In this document: positions 6,909 through 15,353 of the stretch, piece by piece
Numbering within the stretch: the first letter of the stretch is position 1
How the letters are laid out: each line of letters starts with the position of its first letter
Origin: Sva-07 sp963828415
GTDB lineage: Bacteria; Actinomycetota; Acidimicrobiia; Acidimicrobiales; Ilumatobacteraceae
Direction: 5' to 3'
Assembly (NCBI GenBank): GCA_963828415.1
Contig: CAWHEI010000003.1
Location: 434,001 to 498,000 of the forward strand
DNA length: 64,000 bases
Notes under the pieces: model-generated
The model's database searches: none
Seen by the model: the letters and a program-made list of their open reading frames with translations, nothing else
What the model was told of the DNA's origin: nothing
Translations under genes and position numbers: made by a program

Positions 6909-8096
6909 CTACTCGAGGATGTCCGTGTACACAGCGATGTACCGTTCGATCATTCGGGACACGTCGAATCGCTCGACCGCCGTCGCACGAATCGCGCGGC
7001 GGTCGACTAGATCGGCGTCTCCGACGGCGTCGACGGCTCCTTCGGTCGTGTCGACGAGGAACCCGGTCGTTCCGTCGTCGATGAGTTCTGGCATGGACCC
7101 ACGCCTGTTGGCAACGACCGGGGTGCCGCACGCCATCGCCTCGATCACGCTGTAGCCGAACGGTTCGTCGAAGTCGATCAGGTGGAGCAGGGCGTGAGCG
7201 CCACCGAGGATGGCGGAGCGTTCCGTCGCGGTGACCGGGCCGAGGAATCGTACGTCCTCACCGAGGTGAGGCGCGACCTCGGTGCGGAAGTAGTTCTCGT
7301 CCTGGATGATGCCGGCGATGTCGAGTCGGCGTCCGGTGCGTCTGGCGACGGAAATGGCTTGGGCGGTTCCCTTGTCTGGGTGGATGCGCCCGAAATAGAG
7401 CAGGTGATCGCCCGGCGCCGCTGCGAGGTTGAAGTCGGCCGTCGTGATGCCGTGGTGGATGGTCGCGGCATAGTGGAGGCGCGGATGGCGATCGGCGTCG
7501 CTGATCGCCACGTAGTGGGTCGTGGCGTCGTAGCGCTCGTAGACCGGGACGATCCGTTCTGAGGAGAAGCCGTGGATGGTCGTGATGACGGGTGTGTCGA
7601 TCAGACCGCTGTAGGTGAGCGGCAGGAAGTCGAAGCCGTTGTGGATGATGTCGAAATCGGCGGCTCGTTCGAATGCCGAGGCGATGTGGATGCATTCAGC
7701 CACCTTCGGGTCGATGGTGGGGTCGTCCGACCAACCACCGCTCGCGGTGGCGTGCAGGCTGGCGGTGGTGAGCGAGTCGGCCGTTGCGAACAGTGTGACG
7801 TCGTGCCCGGCGGCGACGAGCCCATCGGCCAGTAGCGAGGCGAACTGTTCCCATGGTCCGTAGTGCCGCGGTGGGGTGCGCCAGGAAATTGGTGCGAGCA
7901 CCGCAATCCGAAGTCGGGAATCGGCGGCGGCGTCGTGATGGCGAGCGGGGATGAGTTCAGGGTACCGATGCCGGTTCGCGATCGTGGGCAGTACGGTGCA
8001 ACTACGCCCCTTGGGCGAGTGCGCCCCGCTTGGGCTGGACGGCCATCGCAGTGCTGTCGCCCTCCGCAGGCTTGTCGCCTCGGCTGAGCCGAACAA
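6909..8096 (-). CDS. GT4 glycosyltransferase (GT-B fold)
   Basis: A retaining GT4-type enzyme. The core runs from RIAVLAPISWRTPPRHYGPW through the N-terminal Rossmann half (FDIIHNGFDFLPLTYSGL, TTIHGFSSERI) to the nucleotide-sugar half (LLYFGRIHPDKGTAQAI). The donor-site motif has the E-x7-E type spacing (FDEPFGYSVIEAMACGTPVV). The start is uncertain. Homology begins near 7907, the only canonical in-frame start upstream is ATG 8096 (65 extra residues), and a good ribosome site is missing. It is divergent to a second GT4 gene and sits in a GT/GH130 cluster, so a role in making or remodelling a mannose-containing glycan is inferred. Confidence 0.8.
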   Translation of the reverse strand: MFGSAEATSLRRATALRWPSSPSGAHSPKGRSCTVLPTIANRHRYPELIPARHHDAAADSRLRIAVLAPISWRTPPRHYGPWEQFASLLADGLVAAGHDVTLFATADSLTTASLHATASGGWSDDPTIDPKVAECIHIASAFERAADFDIIHNGFDFLPLTYSGLIDTPVITTIHGFSSERIVPVYERYDATTHYVAISDADRHPRLHYAATIHHGITTADFNLAAAPGDHLLYFGRIHPDKGTAQAISVARRTGRRLDIAGIIQDENYFRTEVAPHLGEDVRFLGPVTATERSAILGGAHALLHLIDFDEPFGYSVIEAMACGTPVVANRRGSMPELIDDGTTGFLVDTTEGAVDAVGDADLVDRRAIRATAVERFDVSRMIERYIAVYTDILE

Positions 8097-8107
8097 GGAG
8101 TTTTGCC

Positions 8108-9280
8108 GTGCATACCCCTGACCGAGTTTCGTCTGGTCCAGCGGGCCGGGCCGATGCCCCGTCGTTCGGCATCTTGTCGACCTTCCCGCCGACTTCCTGT
8201 GGGATTGCCACGTTCTCCGCCGCTCTTGCTGCGGGTCTGATCGGCGAGGGAGCGTCGGTCGATGTGGTGCGCTGCGGATCGACTCCTGAGGTCGAGGACG
8301 TCCTGGTCGTGGGTTCGCTCACCGACTCCGACGACGCCGACCATCGGCGCGCAACCGACGCGTTGAACCGCAACGATCTCGTCATCGTTCAACACGAGTA
8401 CGGCCTGTACGACGGAGTCGACGGTGAGTCGATCATCGATCTGGTCGCCGCGATCGACGCACCGGTCGTCGTGGTCGCCCACACCGTCCTGACGGAGCCG
8501 ACGGAGAATCAGCGGCGGGTCCTCGAACAGGTGTGCCGCAGCGCCGACGCCGTCGTCGTCATGACAAGGACGGCGCACGTTCGATTGCTGGACGGCTACG
8601 ACATCGATGGTTCGAAGGTGCACGTGATCCCCCATGGCGCGGCCACACCGCTCGCCGCGCCGGCCGCATCGCAGCGCCTCCCCGGAACTCCCCGGCGGCT
8701 GTTGACCTGGGGGCTTCTCGGGCCGGGCAAGGGCATCGAGTGGGCCATCGATGCCATGGACGAACTCGGCGACGTCGATCCACTTCCGCAGTACGTCGTG
8801 GCCGGCGCGACACATCCGAAAGTCCGTGAGCGACACGGCGAGGTCTATCGAGAGATGCTGGTGGGCCGCGCCGCCTCGTCGATTGTCGACATCACGTTCG
8901 ACGACACGTATCGCGACCTGATGTCGTTGACCGATCTCATCCAGTCGGCCGATCTCGTCGTGCTGCCGTACGACTCACGCGATCAAGTGACTTCTGGGGT
9001 GTTGGTCGACGCGGTCGCCGCCGGTCGTCCGGTGGTGTCGACCGCCTTTCCCCATGCCGTGGAACTGCTCGGAACCGGCGCCGGCATCGTCGTCCCCCAA
9101 CGCGACCCCGTGGCGCTGGGCCGCGCGATCCGCTCGGTGCTCACCGACCCCTCGCTGGCGTCGTCGATGGAGGCCGAAGCCCGGCGACTCGCGCCCGGTC
9201 TGGCTTGGTCGGCGGTCGCGCATCGCTACGCGGAGCTCGCCGAGCTGATCGTGGCCTCTCGCCGACCGGTGCCGTCATGA
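8108..9280 (+). CDS. GT4 glycosyltransferase
   Basis: A 390-residue GT-B protein. The start is GTG 8108, eight bases after AAGGAG. Key parts are FGILSTFPPTSCGIATFSAA (the Gly-rich N-terminal loop of GT4 enzymes), VIVQHEYGLYDG, VVVAHTVL, the hinge LLTWGLLGPGKGIEWAI, and the donor site (LVVLPYDSRDQVTSGVLVDA, followed by AAGRPVVST). The usual E-x7-E acid is replaced around DSRDQVTSG, so donor use may differ from the neighbour. The stop overlaps the next start (ATGA), which couples it to the barrel protein at 9277. Confidence 0.85.
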   Translation: MHTPDRVSSGPAGRADAPSFGILSTFPPTSCGIATFSAALAAGLIGEGASVDVVRCGSTPEVEDVLVVGSLTDSDDADHRRATDALNRNDLVIVQHEYGLYDGVDGESIIDLVAAIDAPVVVVAHTVLTEPTENQRRVLEQVCRSADAVVVMTRTAHVRLLDGYDIDGSKVHVIPHGAATPLAAPAASQRLPGTPRRLLTWGLLGPGKGIEWAIDAMDELGDVDPLPQYVVAGATHPKVRERHGEVYREMLVGRAASSIVDITFDDTYRDLMSLTDLIQSADLVVLPYDSRDQVTSGVLVDAVAAGRPVVSTAFPHAVELLGTGAGIVVPQRDPVALGRAIRSVLTDPSLASSMEAEARRLAPGLAWSAVAHRYAELAELIVASRRPVPS

Positions 9281-10324
9281 CACTGCCCTCGTTCGCACAC
9301 GTGATGTCGATGAGCGACGGGATCGGGATGTTCGAACACGCTGACCACGGCGAACCGCGTCGAGAAGAGGGGTACTGCACCGACGACGTCGCCCGGTTGC
9401 TCATCGTCGCCGTTCGGGAACCGGCACACAGCCAAGCGGTTCGGGACCTGAGTCGTACGGCGTTTCGATTCCTGGCGGAGGCGCAGAACGTGCACGGCCG
9501 GATCCGCAATCGCCGCGACGCCAGGGGGCGCTGGCACGGACGTCACGGCGTCGAGGACTGTTGGGGTCGGAGCCTGTGGGCGTTCGGCACCGCAGCACGC
9601 CGCGCTCCCGAGGATTCGATGCGCGCCAGCGCGATCTCGTACTTCGATCACGGGTCGTCGCAGCGTTCCCCCCACCGACGGGCGATGGCCTTCGCGGCGC
9701 TCGGAGCGGTCGAGGTGGCCAACCACGACCAACGGCACCGACGGTCGCGGCGAGCTGCTCGCCGACGCGATCGCCGTCATCGGGTCACCGTCGACGAGTG
9801 CGGACTGGCCCTGGCCGGAACCGCGCCTGTCGTATGCGAACGCCGCGCTTCCCGAGGCACTCATCGCCGCCGGCGACGTGCTGGATCGGCCCGACGTCGT
9901 CGACGACGGGCTCCTCCTGCTGCGTTGGCTCCTCGATCGCGAGTCACTCGACGGTCATCTCTCACCGACGCCGGTCGGTGGGGCCGGCCCGGGCGACGCT
10001 GCCGGCCGATTCGATCAACAGCCGATCGAGATAGCGGCGCTCGCCGATGCATGTCACCGGGCGCATGTCGTGACCGGCGACGACCACTGGCAACAGGGTG
10101 TCGATCTGGCCGTCTCGTGGTTCGCCGGCGACAACGACCTCGGTGTGGTGATGTGGGACCCCGACACCCACGGCGGCTACGACGGCCTCACCGCCACCGG
10201 CCCGAACCTCAATCAGGGCGCCGAGTCGACCTTGGCACTGATCGCGACGTTGCAGCACGTGACGCACGAGCGCGACCGTGACGAGGCCGGCCACCTCATG
10301 TCGGCGGGTCGGTCAACCGGCTGA
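9277..10324 (+). CDS. (alpha/alpha)-barrel-like glycan enzyme, frameshifted
   Basis: The start ATG 9277 overlaps the GT4 stop. The N-terminus is characteristic of a protein often found beside GT4 genes (HVMSMSDGIGMFEHADHGEP, REEGYCTDDVARLLIVAV), probably an (alpha/alpha)6 toroid that binds or cleaves a glycan. The frame changes by one base between about 9718 and 9750. Downstream the product continues GRGELLADAIAVIGSPSTS, YANAALPEALIAAGDVL, FDQQPIEIAALADACHRA and GGYDGLTATGPNLNQGAEST. Removing one base gives 348 residues. The 3' end overlaps the convergent GH130 gene by 29 bp. Enzyme activity is not established for the family as far as I know. Confidence 0.7.
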
Positions 10325-11786
10325 GCAGCTCATCGACCCGCATCGTCGCGACTCGGGCACCGACGTCGGCGTAGCCATAGGGCAGCACGAGATGGTCGCC
10401 GTGAATCAGGCTGCCGCACGAGTAGACGACATTGGGAACGTACCCTTCGCGCTCGTCGGCGCTCGGCGACAGCAGCGGCTCGCGGAGATGCCCGATCACG
10501 TGACTCGGATCCTCGATGTCGAGGAGCAACGCACCCAGGGAGTACCTCCGCAACGGGCCGACGCCATGTGTGATCACGAGCCAACCGGCGTCGGTCTCGA
10601 GCGGCGAGCCACAATTGCCGAGCTGCATGAGCTCCCACGGCTGCTTCGGTTCCTGGATCAGTGTCGCCTCACGCCACACCCGGATGTCGGTCGAGGTCAT
10701 AAGGAAGTTGTTGACGTTGTCCTGTCGGCTCAACGCAACGTAGCGGCCGCCGATCCGTCGAGGGAAGATGGCCATCCCCTTGTTCTGGGCCGCGTGTCCC
10801 GTGAGCGTCGCGATCCGGAACTCGCTGAAGTCAGCGGTCTCGATGAGTTGCGGGAGTATCTGATGGCCGTCGTAAGCGGTGTAGCTCGCGTAGTAGGTGA
10901 CCGTCTCGTCGTCGTCGACGAAGCGCACGAAGCGGGCGTCCTCCATCCCGTGGCTCTCGGTCGGGCCGCTCGGGAACAACACGCGCTCGGAGATCTCGGT
11001 GGACGGCTGGAACGAGACCCGATAGTTCGACGACGCCAACCAGTGCAGGAACCGGGTCGTCTCGCCCGACATCGACCGGTCGATCCCGTCGTCGTCGAGT
11101 CCTGCGATGGCCGACTCGAGTTCGGACATCGTGAACCTCTCCGACAACCGCGCCAACACGCGCTCTTCTACTTCGTTCAACATCGCAAGGTCAGCGAGCT
11201 TCGTCGAGAAGAAGCCCTTGTCGTAGGCGTGCGGCGAACGAACCCCCGTCTCGGCGTACGCGCTCACCGGATCGAGTTCGACCATCCCGTTCGCATCGAC
11301 GACACCCGTTCGGAACTCGATCGACGACACATGCCCCTCGCCGATAGCCCGTAGACTCATGACGAACCTGACAGCACCTGCGGCGATACCGGACTGGTCG
11401 GGTGCGACCACGATCGACGGGTTGCCCAGCGCCGCTGCCTCGATCGAGTACTCGTGCGTGAAGTAGGCGCCTATGAGACGACGACGCTCCATGGTCATCG
11501 GCACAGCCAGCAAGGAACCCGAGAACCGCGCCTCTACGACGTCGTGGTGCCGGTGGAGCACTGCGTCGAAATCGCGGTGGCGACCGGAAAAAAGAGCGCA
11601 AACAGCAGCCAACGTGTCGGCGACCTCATCCTCCGTCAGCGCCATGATCCGTTCGAGGACGGCCTCGAGACGCGATGAGCCATCTCGATAGACCTCGTCG
11701 CCTGGCATGAACAGCTTGGTGATCACCCGGCGAGGATCGGGAACGAAGCGCACCGACTGCGTTCGGTTGATCCGGAGTGCATCCAT
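10296..11786 (-). CDS. GH130-family glycosidase/phosphorylase
   Basis: A 496-residue protein with an N-terminal extension followed by a five-bladed beta-propeller of the GH130 type. Recognisable family segments are HGMEDARFVRFVDDDETVTY near residue 280, then AYDGHQILPQLIETADF, NKGMAIFPRRIGGRYVALSR, QDNVNNFLMTSTDIRVW, GNCGSPLETDAGWLVITHGV and SLGALLLDIEDPSHVIGHLR. GH130 members split beta-mannosides by phosphorolysis or hydrolysis. Which applies here I cannot tell. No signal peptide is seen, so it acts inside the cell. It is convergent with the GT4 operon, and together they look like a unit for synthesis and recycling of a mannose-containing oligosaccharide. Confidence 0.85.
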   Translation of the reverse strand: MDALRINRTQSVRFVPDPRRVITKLFMPGDEVYRDGSSRLEAVLERIMALTEDEVADTLAAVCALFSGRHRDFDAVLHRHHDVVEARFSGSLLAVPMTMERRRLIGAYFTHEYSIEAAALGNPSIVVAPDQSGIAAGAVRFVMSLRAIGEGHVSSIEFRTGVVDANGMVELDPVSAYAETGVRSPHAYDKGFFSTKLADLAMLNEVEERVLARLSERFTMSELESAIAGLDDDGIDRSMSGETTRFLHWLASSNYRVSFQPSTEISERVLFPSGPTESHGMEDARFVRFVDDDETVTYYASYTAYDGHQILPQLIETADFSEFRIATLTGHAAQNKGMAIFPRRIGGRYVALSRQDNVNNFLMTSTDIRVWREATLIQEPKQPWELMQLGNCGSPLETDAGWLVITHGVGPLRRYSLGALLLDIEDPSHVIGHLREPLLSPSADEREGYVPNVVYSCGSLIHGDHLVLPYGYADVGARVATMRVDELLSRLTDPPT

Positions 11787-12129
11787 GAAAACCCCCGGCC
11801 ACTGGCGATCGTACTCCCGTCCAGATGACGAGAATCACAGCCACCGTAGCCAGGTGGGTCCGCGACCGCTCAAGGTAACCGATGCGGCGTTCTCCATTGC
11901 CTGAGTCGACGACTCGACAAATCGCGGAGCGATACAGACTGGACAACGGGTCAGACAGCATCGAGACCTGACTAGCGGATACTCGTCGTCGGCATTCCGA
12001 TCGGTCGAACCCCACTCGCGACTGACCGATAATCGCGGGTCGAACCGTTCGTCCGCGCGCCACACGGCCGGCGTACTGTGCGGCCTCGGGGCCCGATCGG
12101 CCCGCCGCATATTCACGCCGATCGGACGG
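11787..12129. other. intergenic, nothing recognised
   Basis: This holds the promoter region of the minus-strand GH130 gene and the region downstream of the tRNA. I see no coding frame or strong repeat that I would defend. Confidence 0.5.
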
Positions 12130-12202
12130 CGCCCCTGGCAGGGATCGAACCTGCGACACACGGTTTAGGAAACCGATGCTCTATCCACTGAGCTACAGAG
12201 GC
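12130..12202 (-). tRNA. tRNA-Arg (anticodon CCU)
   Basis: The minus strand folds as a complete 73-nt tRNA. The acceptor GCCTCTG pairs with CAGGGGC (one G-U), the D arm is GCTC-AGTGGATA-GAGC, the anticodon loop is TTCCTAA with anticodon CCT, and the T arm is GCAGG-TTCGATC-CCTGC; the discriminator is G. CCA is not encoded. It decodes the AGG arginine codon. The top anticodon-stem pair is a T-T mismatch. Confidence 0.95.
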
Positions 12203-12292
12203 GGAACCGCAGCCCCATCGGGCCACAGCGCGAGACACGCTAGCGAGCGTCTCAGTGATCGAACCGCCCCACCGGTCTCGTCGACCGGAGCA

Positions 12293-12931
12293 TCAAGGGC
12301 TAGGAACTCGGTGAACGAACGAGACGAGCACGTCGGCTCGACCCTTGGTCGGGGCGATCCGGCGAGCGTTCGCCTCGTCGGAACGGTTCACGAAAGCGAC
12401 GGCCTCCGATCTGCTCCGACCGAACTCGACGTGACGGTCGACGAGCCGTTGGATGCGCACTTCGTCGGGGACGTCGAGGTACCCGATCGCATCAAACAGG
12501 TCGACCAGTACGGACCACGGTGGCTCGTCGAGTAGGAGATAGTTGCCCTCGACGATCACGACGACGTCGTCGGGCTCCACCCGCACCTGGTCGGCCACCG
12601 GCTCGTCGATCGTCCGGTCGAACGCCGGGCACTCGACGACATGGGTTGCCGTGCGCAACCGGCGCATGAGTTCGACGAAGGCGTCGGCATCGAAGGTCTC
12701 GGGCGCTCCCTTGACATCCCGCAACCCGAGACCGGCCAGTACGGCGTTCGGAAGATGGAACCCGTCCATCGGCACGATCGGTGCGGCGAGTTCGCCCGCC
12801 AGCGCCGCGGCGAGCGTCGACTTGCCGCTGCCCGGCGGACCGGCGATCCCGAACAGATACCGCTGAGCTCCGCTCGATCGTTCGACGATCCATCCGGCCA
12901 AGTGACCGGCATGCACGGTGATCACGGTCAT
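12293..12931 (-). CDS. P-loop small-molecule kinase (nucleoside/fructose kinase-like)
   Basis: A 212-residue P-loop kinase of the phosphoribulokinase/uridine kinase/pantothenate kinase group. It has Walker A GIAGPPGSGKSTLAAAL, a substrate segment VPMDGFHLPNAVL, CPAFDRTIDEP (Arg-rich family box), Walker-B-like VVVIVEGNYLLLDEPPW and a lid (RIQRLVDRHVEFGRSRSEA). Similar proteins are annotated as FrcK/YggC-type kinases, and the true substrate is unknown. ATG 12931 overlaps the stop of the SCO6745-family gene (TGATG), so it is the last gene of the minus-strand operon. Confidence 0.8.
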   Translation of the reverse strand: MTVITVHAGHLAGWIVERSSGAQRYLFGIAGPPGSGKSTLAAALAGELAAPIVPMDGFHLPNAVLAGLGLRDVKGAPETFDADAFVELMRRLRTATHVVECPAFDRTIDEPVADQVRVEPDDVVVIVEGNYLLLDEPPWSVLVDLFDAIGYLDVPDEVRIQRLVDRHVEFGRSRSEAVAFVNRSDEANARRIAPTKGRADVLVSFVHRVPSP

Positions 12932-13830
12932 CAGCCGCCGGCGCGCTTGCGCGGATCGGCGGGAAAGCATCGGGCCTCGATCAGCCGGGTCGCGATGACC
13001 TCAGCGGCATCGACGATCCCGTCGAGGTCGGTTCCGCACGAATCGACGAGGTGTTGCTGCGAAGCATCCGTCGCCGCCTCGATGACCCTGCGCGCCACGC
13101 GGCCATCGTCGGTCAGCTGCCCGTCGGACAGCCAACCTCGCCGCTCGAGATGGGCCGCGGCCGCAGCGAGAGCATCGGGTCCGAACCCGCGGGTGCCGCT
13201 GTATTCGCCGACGCCGAATCCGAGCCACAACTCGGTCAGCACGTTCGCTTCGGCAGCGCCCAGACCTGCCGTGGCGAGTGCCGCCAGATGGCCGTCGCCG
13301 CGGTGTTCTCGCACCAGTTCAGCGGCGCGCCACAGCCGGCCCGCGGGCGAGTCGGGCCGAGCCAGTGATCGCAATGCGCTGAACAACGGTCGACCGAGCC
13401 CGTCAAGTTGGTCGAGCGCGGCCAGCAGCGGATCAGCGATCGCCGAACACTCGGCCGGTGTCGACACCGCCTCGACGCTGTCGGTTGCCCCATCGGCACG
13501 AGCGGCGAGAATGCCGGCGCGGGAGACGGCCGCAGCACCCACCTCGTAGACGCCACCGATGAGCGACGGTTCGAACACGCCGAACGTGGCAGCGACGAGC
13601 GACGCCGGCGGTTCACCCAACGCCGCCGCCCGGCCCCAGACGTAGCCGGGGAAGAAATCGACGCCGAGCGCCATCAGCCGCTCGCCCGCCTGACGCGACC
13701 ACCAGCCCTGCGTGGCGATCGGCTCCACCGCGTCGCGCAGCCGGCGAGCCGGCGTTGCCTCGACGTCGGGGGCGGCGATCGGCGCCGCAAGCGGTTGGAG
13801 GAAGATCGCAGCAATCTCGTCGTAGGTCAC
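12931..13830 (-). CDS. SCO6745-family protein
   Basis: A 299-residue soluble protein of the actinobacterial SCO6745 family. It begins VTYDEIAAIFLQPLAAPIAA and has the family boxes GWWSRQAGERLMALGVDFF, PGYVWGRAAALGEPPASLVA, a helical middle, a winged-helix-like part (AAAHLERRGWLSDGQLTDDG) and RVARRVIEAATDASQQHLVD. The function is not known to me; the winged-helix-like C-terminal half suggests ligand or nucleic acid binding. GTG 13830 is preceded by GGGGAGA. It lies 53 bp after the LDI-like gene and overlaps the kinase gene. Confidence 0.75.
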   Translation of the reverse strand: MTYDEIAAIFLQPLAAPIAAPDVEATPARRLRDAVEPIATQGWWSRQAGERLMALGVDFFPGYVWGRAAALGEPPASLVAATFGVFEPSLIGGVYEVGAAAVSRAGILAARADGATDSVEAVSTPAECSAIADPLLAALDQLDGLGRPLFSALRSLARPDSPAGRLWRAAELVREHRGDGHLAALATAGLGAAEANVLTELWLGFGVGEYSGTRGFGPDALAAAAAHLERRGWLSDGQLTDDGRVARRVIEAATDASQQHLVDSCGTDLDGIVDAAEVIATRLIEARCFPADPRKRAGG

Positions 13831-13883
13831 CGGGGCAGTCTCCCCGACCGCCGAGCGGCGGTCATCACCGGCGCAGGCAACGA

Positions 13884-15349
13884 TCAGTAGCTGCTGCGGA
13901 TCAGTTCGAGATCCCCCGCTATCAGCGGGACTCGTACGTCGAGGCCGGTGCTCGACAGATCGAGGCTCACCCCGTCCATGCCGTGCACGTCCCAATTGCG
14001 TGGCTCGGCGCCGACGATGCGAAAGCTCGTTCGGCGCGTCGGGTCCTCTCGCAATGGGGCCAGTCGGAGTCGGAGGTTGCCGTCGACCCATTCGGCCCGG
14101 GTGAACGCCATCGTCGGGAAGTCGACACCGACGATCTGCGGGCACGGGTCGAGCGGCGCATCGGAGAGACGGCTCCACAGGCCGGGTCCAGCCGCCTCGC
14201 CCGCAGCGAGGAATCCATTGAGTTGCCCCGCGGGTGCGGTTCGTCGAGTCCGAGGCCCCATGTGAACTCGCCGCGTTCGGTGTCCCACGTTGGCTCGTAC
14301 GACGCCTCGATCGCACGCGAGAGCCGGTCGACGAGGTCGTCGAGTCCCCATTCGCGAGCGAGCACCAGCGACGATCCGATCGACCGGTTCGCTCTCAGCG
14401 GAAGCTGCGGTTCACCGCCGAGGCCGATCGACAGGTAGCCCGCCTCGAACAGGCGGTGGGCGTCGTCGGGTTCTTGCGGCGCCGCGTAGAACGAGGTCGT
14501 CAGCGCCGCTGCCACCGGCAGTCGGTGGTGCACGTCGAGCATCGGGTCGTAGTAGAAGGTCGTCGAGTCCGGCGCGGCCTCGCCGGTGAGGTCGAGGTAG
14601 TGCTCGCGGGCGTAGCGCCACCAGGGCTCGAAGGCCTGCTGGTGGAAGTCGGTGCCGTGTCGGTTGTCGTGGAGCCTCAGACCGAGGCCGGCTCCGGCCA
14701 GTCAAAACGGCCAGACCTTGGTGTTCTCTCAATGACACCCGATCGGGGCTGCGAGCCATTGACGGCAGAGATGATCGGCGATCTCCGAGTGCGTCCAGGT
14801 GAACGTGTTGTCGCCGTCCCGGATCATCTCGAACGGTTGATTCCAGCGGTCGTCGTCGCCGGCGATCATCGAGCGGATGCCGAGCAGGACGAGGAAGAAG
14901 CCCTTGTAGAACAGCATGCCGTCGGCGGCAACGGGGTCCATCTGGACGCCCCACGGCTCGATCCCGTTGGCCGTCCAGCCGGGAGCGTCATAGTCGCCGA
15001 ACAGCTCGGGCGGGATGAACAGCCGGTACACATCGGGGTAGTTGGCGCGATCGGGATCGTGGCCGAACTGGGTGAGCCAGTCGGCCGCCGACCACCAGGC
15101 GGTGTGTCGCTCGATCAGCTGGTCGAGGACGGCGACGTACGGCTCGGTCCACGCCGGAGTGCGATGCGCCATGAGCCCCATCGCGTACGACGAGTCGACG
15201 AGGTCGAAGCGGTGCCAGCTCGCCATCGGCGGGTCGGATCGGTCGTCCCAGTGCGGATGCGGCCGCCCGGTGCGACTCCAATCGTCGGGCGTGTGCGCCT
15301 TGCGGTGGAGGTAGCGCAACCACCCCAGTGAACGCTCCGACAAATCCAC
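13884..15349 (-). CDS. LDI-like enzyme, predicted selenoprotein with two UGA-encoded Sec
   Basis: GTG 15349 opens a frame containing FDLVDSSYAMG (Asp49, Tyr55, same spacing as LDI D39/Y45), then MLFYKGFFLVLLG, where LDI has M-Y-x-G-H (the His is Phe here). It reaches PIGCH-UGA-ENTKVWPF-UGA-LAGAGLGLRL. The UGAs are codons 207 and 216 (14729-14731, 14702-14704), nine apart like the LDI active-site cysteines C171 and C180. The same frame stays fully codon-like after both UGAs (SIGLGGEPQLPLRANRSIGS). A GGUCU-loop hairpin follows the second. Near 14228 one base is missing in a CGGGGC run; restoring it gives PHPRGQLNGFLAAGEAAGPG and 488 residues. Alternative: pseudogene with two nonsense changes. 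The placement of both UGAs at catalytic cysteines and the SECIS argue for selenocysteine. Confidence 0.75.
14673..14689 (-). promoter_or_regulatory. bacterial SECIS-like hairpin after the second UGA
   Basis: In mRNA sense, bases 13-29 after the UGA at 14704-14702 are GGCCUC-GGUCU-GAGGCU. They form a six-pair stem (one G-U at the base) with apical loop GGUCU. The loop occupies bases 19-23 after the UGA (14683-14679). From memory, the E. coli fdhF SECIS has the same GGUCU loop at the same distance. A competing fold, GGAGCC with GGCUCC, also exists. The first UGA, 27 nt upstream, has its own GGUCU 12-16 nt downstream, flanked by CCA/UGG. Confidence 0.75.
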
Positions 15350-15353
15350 GAGC

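Noticed and set aside
14702..14731. Both UGAs as ordinary nonsense mutations
   Set aside because: Not excluded, but less likely. Both replace active-site cysteines at exact LDI spacing, the frame stays coding afterwards, and an fdhF-like SECIS loop lies at the right distance.
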